From: Pedobacter cryophilus
GTDB lineage: Bacteria > Bacteroidota > Bacteroidia > Sphingobacteriales > Sphingobacteriaceae
Reading direction: 5' to 3'
Length of the DNA: 64,000 nucleotides
NCBI RefSeq assembly: GCF_005116455.1
Contig: NZ_SWBP01000003.1
Coordinates: 310,012 to 374,011, forward strand
This document shows, piece by piece, positions 25,305 to 34,478 of this stretch. A program made the position numbers and the translations under genes. The notes beneath the pieces are model-generated. The model was given only the letters and a program-made list of their open reading frames with translations, did not search any database and was not told where the DNA came from. Position 1 is the stretch's first letter. Each line of letters opens with the position of its first letter.

Positions 25305-27437
25305 ATGTCAAATCACCAAGGAAATTCTATTAAACAAGTACTTACGCAGTTGATTTCCAATGTATTTGAGAAATCAGGCAATCAACCTATGAATTTTAGA
25401 CAGGTTGCAGGCAAACTAAATATTATAGATCCAGATTCTAAAGCTACCATTTTAGAGATTTTAGAAGACGAAACCCTTAACGGTGTTTTTATGGAGAAAG
25501 AAAAAGGCAAATACCAATTACATGTGGTTAATGCTTTTTTAACCGGCAAAATTGATATGGCTAGTGATGGTTCGGCATTTTTGATTCCAGATGATGAGTT
25601 TGAAAAAGACATTTATATTGCTCCCCGTAAATTGCGCACTGCTTTACATGGCGATAAAGTAAAACTTCACGTTTATGCCAACAGCAAAGGAAAGCGTAAA
25701 GAAGGAGAAGTGGTAGAAATTACCGAAAGGGCAAAAATGGAGTTTACCGGAATTGTTAAACTCTCGCAACATTTTGCATTTTTTATTCCCGATGACCGAA
25801 AAATGCTTCATGATATTTTTATTCCTTTAGAGGATTTAAATGGCGCTAAAAATGGCGTAAAAGCATTAGCCCGAATTGTAGATTGGCCTGATGGAGCTAA
25901 AAACCCAGTTGGGATGATTAAAAGTGTTTTGGGCAGACAAGGCGAGAATGACACAGAAATGAATGCCATTTTAGCCGAGTATGGTTTTCCACTAAAATTT
26001 CCGGATGAAGTGGAGCAAGAAGCTACCGCTATTTCTAAAGTGATTGAACAAAAAGAGATTGATAAAAGAAGAGATTTTAGAGATATTTTAACTTTTACAA
26101 TTGACCCTTTTGATGCAAAAGATTTTGATGATGCCATCTCTTTTAAAAAACTAGAAAATGGAAATTATGAGGTGGGTGTACATATTGCCGATGTTGCGCA
26201 TTACGTAATTCCGGATACGGCTTTAGATAAAGAGGCTTTTGATAGAGGAACTTCTGTTTATTTGGTAGACAGGGTAATCCCGATGTTACCAGAAAATCTT
26301 TCGAATGGCTTATGTTCTTTAAGACCAAATGAAGAGAAGCTTTGTTTCTCGGCAGTTTTTGAATTAGACCCTGAGGCACAATTAGTGAATGAATGGTTTG
26401 GTAGAACGGTAATTTACTCCGACCGTAGGTTTGCTTATGAAGAAGTGCAAGAAATTATTGAGGCTAAAGAAGGCGAATATGTAGAAGAAATTTTAACGCT
26501 GAATGATTTAGCTTATAAATTAAGAGACCGTAAATTTAAGCATGGTGCCATCAGTTTTGAATCTACAGAAGTGAAATTTAAACTAGATGAACATGGCAAA
26601 CCCATTGGCGTTTATGTGAAAGAACGTAAGGATGCGCATAAATTAATTGAAGATTTTATGCTTTTAGCGAATAAAAAAGTAGCCGAATTTATTGCTAAAA
26701 AAGGTAAAGGAAAAAATAAATACACTTTTGTTTACAGAGCTCACGATTCGCCAAAACCAGAAAGTTTGGCGAATTTCGCTCAGTTTGCTTTAAAGTTTGG
26801 GCATAAAATATCCACCAAATCTGATAGAGATACCGCAAAGTCTTTAAATAAATTAATGGCTGATGTGGAAGGTACTAAAGAACAAAACGTTTTAACTCAG
26901 TTGGCCATTCGTTCTATGGCAAAAGCCATTTACACTACAAAAAGCAGTAGTCATTATGGTTTAGCATTTGATTTTTACACTCACTTTACCTCTCCTATTC
27001 GTAGGTATCCGGATGTGATGGCGCATCGTTTATTACAACATTATTTAGATGATGGAAGTAGCGTAAATGCAGATCATTACGAAAAAATGTGTCAGCATGC
27101 TTCTCAAATGGAGAAAAAAGCCGCTGATGCAGAAAGAGCTTCTATTAAATATAAACAAGCCGAATACCTGCAAGATAATATTGGTCAAACCTATTTAGGA
27201 ATTATTTCTGGCGTAACAGAATGGGGAATGTATGTAGAAATTCAGGAAAATAAATGTGAGGGAATGATTAGGCTGAGAGATATTTCTGATGACTTTTACA
27301 CCTTAGATGAAAAGAATTATTGCATAATTGGGCAGAAAAAGAAGAGAACCTACCAATTAGGTGACGAGGTGAGAATTAAAGTAAAACGAGTGGATTTAGG
27401 GAAAAGACAAATTGACTTTAGTTTGGTGATTGATTGA
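25305..27437 (+). CDS. rnr: Ribonuclease R
   Basis: A processive 3'-5' exoribonuclease (RNB family) that degrades structured RNA in the cytoplasm. The 710-residue chain begins with a winged-helix-like domain (to about 65), followed by cold-shock OB domains to about 235. The RNB catalytic domain has the signature TIDPFDAKDFDDAISFKK, whose aspartates bind metal. HFTSPIRRYPDVMAHRLL is the second family signature. The S1 domain is at the C-terminus (YLGIISGVTEWGMYVEIQE). The Lys-rich tail of E. coli RNase R is absent. The gene appears monocistronic. Confidence 0.95.
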   Translation: MSNHQGNSIKQVLTQLISNVFEKSGNQPMNFRQVAGKLNIIDPDSKATILEILEDETLNGVFMEKEKGKYQLHVVNAFLTGKIDMASDGSAFLIPDDEFEKDIYIAPRKLRTALHGDKVKLHVYANSKGKRKEGEVVEITERAKMEFTGIVKLSQHFAFFIPDDRKMLHDIFIPLEDLNGAKNGVKALARIVDWPDGAKNPVGMIKSVLGRQGENDTEMNAILAEYGFPLKFPDEVEQEATAISKVIEQKEIDKRRDFRDILTFTIDPFDAKDFDDAISFKKLENGNYEVGVHIADVAHYVIPDTALDKEAFDRGTSVYLVDRVIPMLPENLSNGLCSLRPNEEKLCFSAVFELDPEAQLVNEWFGRTVIYSDRRFAYEEVQEIIEAKEGEYVEEILTLNDLAYKLRDRKFKHGAISFESTEVKFKLDEHGKPIGVYVKERKDAHKLIEDFMLLANKKVAEFIAKKGKGKNKYTFVYRAHDSPKPESLANFAQFALKFGHKISTKSDRDTAKSLNKLMADVEGTKEQNVLTQLAIRSMAKAIYTTKSSSHYGLAFDFYTHFTSPIRRYPDVMAHRLLQHYLDDGSSVNADHYEKMCQHASQMEKKAADAERASIKYKQAEYLQDNIGQTYLGIISGVTEWGMYVEIQENKCEGMIRLRDISDDFYTLDEKNYCIIGQKKKRTYQLGDEVRIKVKRVDLGKRQIDFSLVID

Positions 27438-27619
27438 TTTGAAAATTATTAATTTGATGATTTGATGATTTGAAAATTGCCCATCAAACCGCAGAGTTTA
27501 TTTCAATTTTATGATTTGATAATTTGATAATTTGAAGATGTCCTGTATAACCGTAGACATGATTTGGAAATTTGAAGATGTTTTTTTTTTAAACCACAGA
27601 GAGCGCAAAGGACACAGAG
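27438..27619. repeat. Degenerate GATTTGA-word repeats plus a CACAGAG half-site
   Basis: After the rnr stop, the words GATTTGA, GATGATTTGA, AATTTGA and AATTTGAAGATG recur at least eight times with small variations, broken by single CCGCAGAG or CCGTAGAC segments. ACCACAGAGAGCGCAAAGG and ACACAGAG close the stretch (27593-27619). No open frame is supported. Confidence 0.6.
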
Positions 27620-27670
27620 TTGATTTGGATATTGAATAAGACCGTAAATAACAATTTAACAACTACGCTC

Positions 27671-27731
27671 TTCTTGATACTCGATACTTGATACTTAATA
27701 CTTTATACCCAGTACCCAATACCCTATACTA
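27671..27731. repeat. Degenerate TGATACT-word repeat up to the start of the polyprenyl synthetase gene
   Basis: Seven variants of an 8-9 base word (TTGATACTC, TTGATACTT, TTTATACCC, CCTATACT and others) run to within 3 bases of the following ATG. A second stretch of the same word class lies at 45770-45842. Confidence 0.6.
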
Positions 27732-27733
27732 AT

Positions 27734-28708
27734 ATGCATAGCATCAAAGAATTACAACAAATTATAGACCAAGCGGTAAAAGAAACCACCTATCCTGCCG
27801 AACCTAAAGAACTTTATGAGCCTATCTCCTACTTAATGTCTTTAGGAGGAAAAAGGTTGAGACCTGCATTGGTATTAATGGCTACAGATTTGTTTAACGG
27901 AGATATTAAAGCCGCTTTAGCACCTGCACTAGCGATAGAGCTCTTTCATAATTTTACCTTAATGCATGATGATATTATGGATAAAGCACCATTAAGAAGA
28001 GGAAAACCAACGGTACATGCTAAATGGAATGAATCTGTTGCTATTTTATCTGGCGATGTGATGTTTGTTAAAGCTTACAAAATGATGATTCAGGTTAAAC
28101 CCGATATTCTTATTCAGGTATTAGAGATTTTTAATACTACGGCTGTTGGAGTTTGTGAGGGGCAGCAAATAGACATGAATTTTGAATTGAGAGATGAAGT
28201 TTCTGTTGCTGAGTACATAGAAATGATTAGGTTAAAAACTGCTGTTTTATTGGGTGGAGCTTTAAAAATTGGAGCTTTAATAGGCGAAGCTTCAGAAACT
28301 GATGCACAACATCTTTATGAATTTGGCGAAAACCTGGGGATTGCATTTCAATTGCAAGATGATATTTTAGATGTTTACGGTGATCCTGAAAAATTTGGAA
28401 AACAAGTAGGCGGAGACATCATCTCTAATAAAAAAACCTTTCTTTTAATTACAGCATTAGCATTAGCCAAAGGCGATGTCTTAGAAGAATTAAACCATTG
28501 GCTTTCTTTAAAGGAATTTAATCCCGAAGAAAAAGTAATGGCGGTTAGAGCCATTTATGATCAATTAGGAATTAGAACTTTATCTGAATCAAAAATGCAG
28601 TCTTATGCAGAAAAATCTATTACTGAATTTAATTTAATTAATGTACCTGGGGAGAATAAAGGGGTATTACTAGAATTTGCAGAGATGTTGGTGGAGAGAC
28701 AACATTAA
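27734..28708 (+). CDS. Polyprenyl diphosphate synthase
   Basis: A trans-isoprenyl diphosphate synthase that extends allylic diphosphates with isopentenyl diphosphate, giving precursors for quinones or other isoprenoids. The 324-residue chain shows GGKRLRPALVL, the first Asp-rich motif HDDIMD with RRGKPTVH (residues about 80-95), and the second Asp-rich motif QLQDDILDVYGD. Both motifs are complete, so it is an active-type enzyme. Product length cannot be read reliably. An unusual word-like repeat runs right up to the ATG, leaving no recognisable ribosome binding site. Confidence 0.92.
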   Translation: MHSIKELQQIIDQAVKETTYPAEPKELYEPISYLMSLGGKRLRPALVLMATDLFNGDIKAALAPALAIELFHNFTLMHDDIMDKAPLRRGKPTVHAKWNESVAILSGDVMFVKAYKMMIQVKPDILIQVLEIFNTTAVGVCEGQQIDMNFELRDEVSVAEYIEMIRLKTAVLLGGALKIGALIGEASETDAQHLYEFGENLGIAFQLQDDILDVYGDPEKFGKQVGGDIISNKKTFLLITALALAKGDVLEELNHWLSLKEFNPEEKVMAVRAIYDQLGIRTLSESKMQSYAEKSITEFNLINVPGENKGVLLEFAEMLVERQH

Positions 28709-28733
28709 AAGGTTACTAAAATTTAAATTAAAC

Positions 28734-28770
28734 AAAAGGCTCTATTGAAAAATCAATAGAGCCTTTTTCT
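28734..28770 (+). terminator. Intrinsic terminator after the polyprenyl synthetase gene
   Basis: AAAAGGCTCTATTGA, a short A loop, and TCAATAGAGCCTTTTT form a 15-bp perfect stem. Confidence 0.85.
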
Positions 28771-28803
28771 TGACATAAAAAATTTATAGAAGATTTTGAG
28801 CAT

Positions 28804-28836
28804 AAAAAAAGCCACTCAAATTGAGTGGCTTTTTTA
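28804..28836 (-). terminator. Intrinsic terminator after the SusD gene
   Basis: AAAAAAAGCCACTCAA pairs with TTGAGTGGCTTTTTT. It lies 22 bp after the leftward susD-like gene and faces the terminator of the opposing gene. Confidence 0.85.
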
Positions 28837-28858
28837 TAATTAGCTTGTATTTAATTAA

Positions 28859-30253
28859 TTAGTACAAATCATTTTGAACTATGATATTACCAGAAGTTAA
28901 CACTTCTCTTTGTGGTATTGGCCATAAATTTCTAAATGGTTCGCTAATACCCAATGCGGTACCAGTTTTGTCATATCTTCTTAAATCAAAAAGTCTATGA
29001 CCTTCATGCGCTAATTCTACTCTTCTTTCAGCTAAAATAGCATCTAAAATAACGGTAGAAGAAAGTGATATAAGAGGAGTAAGACCCGCTCTTTCTCTAA
29101 CAACGTTTAAATCAGCTAAACCACCAATAATATCTGGAGTTGCTTTTCTTAATCTAGCTTCTGCTCTAATTAAATAAAGTTCTGCTGACCTTAAAAGAAT
29201 AACGTTATCATCACCAGTGGCAATACGAGTTATTTTTCTAGTTTTAGCTAAAGGCGCTACAGTTGAGTAATTAATAGATTTTCTAACATCACCAACTTCA
29301 TGAACATCATTTAACGCAGTTGAAGAACTAATTTCATTTCTTCCACCAAGAGTTGTTGTATAGTAAAAGAAAGCTAGTTGGCTTTGATCTGCAGAGTTAA
29401 ATTCTAATTCAAAAATAGACTCAGAACTATTTTTAGCACTCCACATGGTACCGTAATTAGCTGTAGAAACCATAGGATATCTAGCAGAAGTAATTACAGC
29501 AGTTGATAAAGCTTCAGCTTCAGCATATTGACCTCTATATAATTGTATACGAGCTTTTAATGAATTAGCATAATCTTTACCTATTCTATTAACTGAGCTT
29601 TGTTTGTTTGCAAAAGTACTCACACCTATAGCAAAGTCTAAATCTGCTAAAATTGCAGTATAAACTTGAGCCTCAGTACTTCTTGCAATTGGAGCAGCTT
29701 CTGTTAATGAAGAAGTCGGTGTTAATTTTAAAGAAACACCAACACCATCTGCTTTACCGTACCCATTTTTTGAACCACCCCAATATCTCAATAAATCAAA
29801 ATACATTAAAGCTCTTAATGTTCTTAATTCAGCTAAGGCATTATCATTAACAAGCGTTGGATCAGAAATGTTAGGTACTGCAGCAATTACTAAATTTGCA
29901 ATATTAATAGCACTATAAATGCTGTTATACATATTGGTAACTTCAGCATTATCTGTTAGGATACTTTTGTTTGATATTTGTGCAAATGAAGGAAATGTAC
30001 CTACATGTGATAAATTATCAGCACCTAAATCAGCCATTACTTGATAACGTAAACCATAATAATTTACGCTTTGTAAACCACTATAAACGGCATTAATACC
30101 CGCTCTTATGTTATTTGCACTATTAAAAGCTATAGAAGCATCTAAGGATGCCTGAGGCTTTTGACTCTCTAATTCTTTTTTACAAGAACCTAGTAGAACT
30201 CCCGATAATAACATCGTTATCAGGAATGATTTATTTTTTATGATCTGTTTCAT
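28859..30253 (-). CDS. SusD/RagB-family nutrient-binding lipoprotein
   Basis: The 464-residue surface lipoprotein would cap the adjacent SusC channel and bind its substrate. The lipoprotein signal ends in LLGSC with Cys24, followed by KKELES. The helical TPR-like core and the family-typical ending LFDLRRYDKTG ... NLWPIPQREVL are present (about 410-455). It starts 10 bases after the SusC stop, the usual SusC-SusD order. No glycoside hydrolase, sulfatase or peptidase sits next to the pair, so the nutrient cannot be inferred. Confidence 0.94.
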   Translation of the reverse strand: MKQIIKNKSFLITMLLSGVLLGSCKKELESQKPQASLDASIAFNSANNIRAGINAVYSGLQSVNYYGLRYQVMADLGADNLSHVGTFPSFAQISNKSILTDNAEVTNMYNSIYSAINIANLVIAAVPNISDPTLVNDNALAELRTLRALMYFDLLRYWGGSKNGYGKADGVGVSLKLTPTSSLTEAAPIARSTEAQVYTAILADLDFAIGVSTFANKQSSVNRIGKDYANSLKARIQLYRGQYAEAEALSTAVITSARYPMVSTANYGTMWSAKNSSESIFELEFNSADQSQLAFFYYTTTLGGRNEISSSTALNDVHEVGDVRKSINYSTVAPLAKTRKITRIATGDDNVILLRSAELYLIRAEARLRKATPDIIGGLADLNVVRERAGLTPLISLSSTVILDAILAERRVELAHEGHRLFDLRRYDKTGTALGISEPFRNLWPIPQREVLTSGNIIVQNDLY

Positions 30254-30263
30254 AATTCAAGCT

Positions 30264-33200
30264 TTAAAAAGTTAGATTCAACCCGAAAGTATAAGTTTTA
30301 GACTGAGGGAAAGTTAAGAAATCTGTACCAGGTGCAGTATTAGTATCACTAAAAGTACTTACTTCTGGGTCTAAACCTGAGTAATCTGTGATGGTAAATA
30401 AATTTTGACCAGCTACATATAATTTTAAATTACTAACCTTTAATTTAGTTAGAAACTGAGGAGAGAAAGTATAACTTAAACTTATATTTTTCATCCTTAA
30501 AAAATCACCGTCTTCTAAAAACCTATCAGATGTTCTTCTATTGTTATTAGGATCTTGATAAACTGCTCTTGGCATAGTGGTGCTTGGATTGGTTGGTGTC
30601 CATCTGTTTAAAACAGCAGTTGTTTGACCAAAAATACTATTCATACCTTCAGAAAAACCTCTTGTGTTATTGTAAATCTGATTTCCTCCAGAGAACTGAA
30701 CAAAAGCAGATAAATCAAAGTTTTTGTATCTGAAATTGTTAGTGAAACCACCAAAATAAGTTGGCATACCATTACCAATAATCTCTTGATCATCAGCAGT
30801 GATTCTTCCATCACCATTTAAATCTTTAAATCTTTGATCTCCAGGAGCTGTTGAAGTTAATGCGCTAGCTGTAACAGTATGAATTGGTGCAGCAGCAATT
30901 TCAGCAGCACTTTGGAAAATACCGTCTGTTCTATAACCTCTAAAATCCCCTAAAGAGCCTCCTGGTGCAACCCATGAAGCAAAACCAGAAGCAAACGGAT
31001 TACCAGAAATGGCTAAAACTTCATTTTTGTTAAAGCTTAAATTAACATTAGAAGTCCAAGAAAAATCTTTTTTATCTAAAATCACACCTGTTAATCCAAA
31101 TTCTAACCCTTTGTTTTCTAGTTTACCAATATTAGATTGGATAGATAAAAAACCAGAAGAACCAACTAAAGGCTGACCTAGTAATAGGTCTTCAGTCTTC
31201 TTTTGATAAGCATCAAAAGTAAAAGTTAATCTATTTTTAAACATTCCTAAATCAAAACCTAAGTCAATTGAGGCTGTGTTTTCCCAGCTTAAAATGGTAT
31301 TACCTAATTGAGATGGAGCTAAACCAGATTGCTGTAAATAGTTTGCACCACCACCAACTAATTGAAGTGAAGTAAAGTTACCAATCTCTTGGTTACCCAC
31401 TATTCCATAACTACCTCTTAATTTAAGATTACTAATTTCATTAACATTCTTTAAAAAAGATTCTTCAGTAACATTCCAAGCCGCAGAAACAGCTGGGAAA
31501 GTACCATATCTTTTGTCTGCACCAAATCTAGAAGAACCATCCACACGTACAGAACCTTGTAAAACGTATTTATTATTGAAAGAATAATTAGCTCTTGCTA
31601 CATAAGATTCCAACGCATAAGAACTACCCCCAGAAGCAGTCGTAACTCTTACAGCTCCAGAAGATAATCTTGTAAAATCATTAGTTGGAAATCCTGTTGC
31701 AGCAGCAAAAAGATTTTCGTAATTAGATTCTTGATAAGAAAAAACACCTGTTAGGTTTAAAATATGTTTGCTCGCAAATGTTTTGTTAAAATTCAAAATA
31801 TTTTCAGTTACATAATTAACCTCTTGGTTTTGACCTTCAGAACCAGCACCTGCAGAAGCTGCACCAGTATTGGTTGTTGTTGGATTGTAATTTCTATCCT
31901 TAGAAGTAAGATAATCTAATGACAATTGAGATTTAAACGTTAAAGAAGGCAAAATTTGATACTCTGCAGATCCAGAAGTTAATAATCTATTATTAGTATT
32001 CAAGAAAATCCTTTCTAAAGCTGATGCAACTGGATTATCAACTGAAGAAACAGCGTCTTTACCATAAGTTCCGTTTGCATTGTAAACAGGTATATGTGAT
32101 CCTAATAATATAGAAGCACTTACTACTCCGTTTATATTATTATCATTATTAATTCTATTAGACACAGAACTGTTGAAACCTGCATTTAAAGATAATTTCA
32201 ATTTCTCTGTAGCTTGATTATCAACATTGATTCTTCCGCTCCATCTTTTAAAACCTGAGGCTATCACGATACCTTCTTGATCAAAATAAGATCCTGAAAT
32301 AGAAAACTTAGTTTTATCGTTACCACCTCTTGCTGATAAATCATAATTTTTAATCGGTGCAGTTCTAAAAATTTCGTTTTGCCAATCTGTATTAGCATAA
32401 GTTGCAGGATCTGCACTTAAGCCGGTAAGTGTACCATAATTATTTCCAGGTCCTCTTCTGTTAAGAACAGCTTCATTCATTAACTCTATATATTGCTGAC
32501 CAGAAATTAAAGGGAGTAATTTATTAACTTCTTGTTGACCATAATAAGAATTGAAACTAATTTTTGTGGTTTGATTAGCTCCTCTTTTGGTATTTACAAT
32601 AACAACTCCGTTAGCTGCTCTAGAACCATAAATGGCACTTGATGCAGCATCTTTTAATACTTCAATTGATTCGATATCGTTTGGATTGATATCTGACAAT
32701 GCATTACTTGTTTGACCACCTGCACCAATTTGAGTATAAGAACCCGTAGAAATAGGCACTCCATCTACTACATAAAGTGGTTGGCTACTTGCACCTATAG
32801 ATGATGTACCTCTAATTCTGATAGAAATTCCACCACCCGGAGTTCCTGAAGATTGAGTTACTTGAACACCGGCAGCTCTACCTTGCAACGCTTGCTCTGG
32901 ACTTAAGATTGGCGTATTAGCAATGTCAGCAGCTTTTATAGATGACTGAGCACCTGTTACATCAGCTCTTCTTTGCGTACCATAAGCCGTAACTACAATT
33001 TCTGATAATTGTTTAGCATCAGTAACAAGCGAAATGTTTATTGCCGTTTTGCTACCAATAGCTACATTTTGTGATAAAAACCCAATAAATGAGAATTCTA
33101 AACTTTTTGCAGTTGCAGGAACACCAATAGAGTAATTTCCATTAGCATCAGTTTGAGTAACTACATTTGAGCCAGTTGCTTTAACTGAAACCCCTGGTAA

Positions 33201-33314
33201 TGGTAAGCCATCTTCTTTGGATGTAACCTTACCAGTAACTCTTTTGTCTTGCGCAAATGCGGCACCTGCCAACATCAGACAAACAAAGAACATACTTAGT
33301 AATTTTTGTTTCAT
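30264..33314 (-). CDS. SusC/RagA-family TonB-linked outer-membrane transporter
   Basis: This 1016-residue protein has a signal peptide (to about 21, AFAQ), a carboxypeptidase-like domain (RVTGKVTSKEDGLPLPGVSV), a TonB-box region with SEIVVTAYGTQRR, a plug domain with the SusC signature YVVDGVPI, and a 22-strand barrel ending in aromatic LNLTF. It imports nutrients across the outer membrane using TonB energy together with the SusD lipoprotein. There is no STN domain and no adjacent anti-sigma/ECF pair, so regulation must be by another route. It is divergent from the hydroxyacyl-CoA dehydrogenase gene across about 150 bp. Confidence 0.95.
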   Translation of the reverse strand: MKQKLLSMFFVCLMLAGAAFAQDKRVTGKVTSKEDGLPLPGVSVKATGSNVVTQTDANGNYSIGVPATAKSLEFSFIGFLSQNVAIGSKTAINISLVTDAKQLSEIVVTAYGTQRRADVTGAQSSIKAADIANTPILSPEQALQGRAAGVQVTQSSGTPGGGISIRIRGTSSIGASSQPLYVVDGVPISTGSYTQIGAGGQTSNALSDINPNDIESIEVLKDAASSAIYGSRAANGVVIVNTKRGANQTTKISFNSYYGQQEVNKLLPLISGQQYIELMNEAVLNRRGPGNNYGTLTGLSADPATYANTDWQNEIFRTAPIKNYDLSARGGNDKTKFSISGSYFDQEGIVIASGFKRWSGRINVDNQATEKLKLSLNAGFNSSVSNRINNDNNINGVVSASILLGSHIPVYNANGTYGKDAVSSVDNPVASALERIFLNTNNRLLTSGSAEYQILPSLTFKSQLSLDYLTSKDRNYNPTTTNTGAASAGAGSEGQNQEVNYVTENILNFNKTFASKHILNLTGVFSYQESNYENLFAAATGFPTNDFTRLSSGAVRVTTASGGSSYALESYVARANYSFNNKYVLQGSVRVDGSSRFGADKRYGTFPAVSAAWNVTEESFLKNVNEISNLKLRGSYGIVGNQEIGNFTSLQLVGGGANYLQQSGLAPSQLGNTILSWENTASIDLGFDLGMFKNRLTFTFDAYQKKTEDLLLGQPLVGSSGFLSIQSNIGKLENKGLEFGLTGVILDKKDFSWTSNVNLSFNKNEVLAISGNPFASGFASWVAPGGSLGDFRGYRTDGIFQSAAEIAAAPIHTVTASALTSTAPGDQRFKDLNGDGRITADDQEIIGNGMPTYFGGFTNNFRYKNFDLSAFVQFSGGNQIYNNTRGFSEGMNSIFGQTTAVLNRWTPTNPSTTMPRAVYQDPNNNRRTSDRFLEDGDFLRMKNISLSYTFSPQFLTKLKVSNLKLYVAGQNLFTITDYSGLDPEVSTFSDTNTAPGTDFLTFPQSKTYTFGLNLTF

Positions 33315-33465
33315 GTGTTTTGTTTTGGTTAAAAATTTATTTGGTTATTTGTTGATTTATAAAAGTTGTTCAAATGATATTAATTTTGAACTTTAATTAT
33401 AAAACCAAAAATCTAAATTCTTAAAAAAAAACTTAATTTCATAATTTATATTTAACAAAAATTTA

Positions 33466-34365
33466 ATGATCAAAAAAATAAATAATGTAGCCGTAATTGG
33501 TTCGGGGACTATGGGCAACGGAATAGCCCACTCATTTGCTCAAAATAAGTTTAAAGTATCTTTGATAGATATTTCTGATGAATCCTTACGTAACGCAATC
33601 ATTACAATTACTAAAAATCTTGATCGGCAAGTTTCTAAAGGAATGATCACATTAGAGGACAAGGAAATGACATTAAAAAACATCACTTGCTTTACTGATT
33701 TAGAAAAAGGAGTGAAAAATGTTGATTTAGTGGTAGAAGCTGCATCAGAAAACTTAGCTATCAAGCTAAAAATATTTCAAGATCTTGATAGATTCACTAT
33801 GCCAGAAACTATTTTGGCTTCTAATACCTCTTCTATCTCTATTACAAAAATCGCTTCGGTTACGCAAAAACCAGATAAAGTAATTGGAATGCACTTTATG
33901 AATCCGGTTCCGGTGATGAAATTGGTTGAGGTGATACGTGGTTATGCAACATCTGATGAGATCACCAACACCATTATGGATTTATCGAAAACTTTAGGCA
34001 AAATCCCAGTAGAAGTGAATGATTATCCGGGCTTTGTAGCAAACAGAATTCTAATGCCTATGATTAATGAAGCTATTTATACATTATATGAAGGAGTAGC
34101 TGGCGTAGAAGAAATTGACACGGTAATGAAATTAGGAATGGCTCACCCGATGGGGCCTTTGCAATTGGCAGATTTTATAGGTTTAGATGTTTGTCTTTCT
34201 ATTCTTCAGGTTTTAAATGAAGGATTTGGTAATCCTAAATACGCAGCTTGTCCGCTTTTAGTGAATATGGTTAATGCCGGAAACAAAGGTGTAAAATCTG
34301 GTGAAGGATTTTACAATTATACACATGGAACAAAAGACTTGGTAGTTGCAGAGAAGTTTAGGTAA
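33466..34365 (+). CDS. 3-hydroxyacyl-CoA (3-hydroxybutyryl-CoA) dehydrogenase
   Basis: NAD-dependent oxidation of 3-hydroxyacyl-CoA in fatty-acid or butyrate metabolism. The 299-residue chain has the Rossmann loop VIGSGTMGNGIAHSFAQ at the N-terminus. VIGMHFMNPVPVMKLVEVI carries the catalytic His, and DYPGFVANRILMPMINEA begins the C-terminal dimerisation domain (with AHPMGPLQLADFIGLDV). Length fits a single-domain HbdH type. A TAATTTTG at 33381-33388 matches the Bacteroidota -7 element, but no good -33 partner is seen. The downstream gap holds a degenerate repeat. Confidence 0.93.
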   Translation: MIKKINNVAVIGSGTMGNGIAHSFAQNKFKVSLIDISDESLRNAIITITKNLDRQVSKGMITLEDKEMTLKNITCFTDLEKGVKNVDLVVEAASENLAIKLKIFQDLDRFTMPETILASNTSSISITKIASVTQKPDKVIGMHFMNPVPVMKLVEVIRGYATSDEITNTIMDLSKTLGKIPVEVNDYPGFVANRILMPMINEAIYTLYEGVAGVEEIDTVMKLGMAHPMGPLQLADFIGLDVCLSILQVLNEGFGNPKYAACPLLVNMVNAGNKGVKSGEGFYNYTHGTKDLVVAEKFR

Positions 34366-34370
34366 GAGGA

Positions 34371-34470
34371 CTCAAGGTATAAGGCATAGGGCTTAAGATT
34401 TAGAAAGTCGATAAACTTCTTTGATTTTAAACCCGGCGCCTTAAACCTTATACCATAAACCTTGTACCCT
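34371..34470. repeat. Imperfect inverted repeat of AAGGTATAAGG/CCTTATACC words between convergent genes
   Basis: CAAGGTATAAGGCATAGGG on the left is mirrored by CCTTAAACCTTATACC and CCTTGTACCC on the right, about 55 bases apart. A poly-T follows, so transcription from the left could stop here. Confidence 0.6.
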
Positions 34471-34478
34471 TTTTTAAA

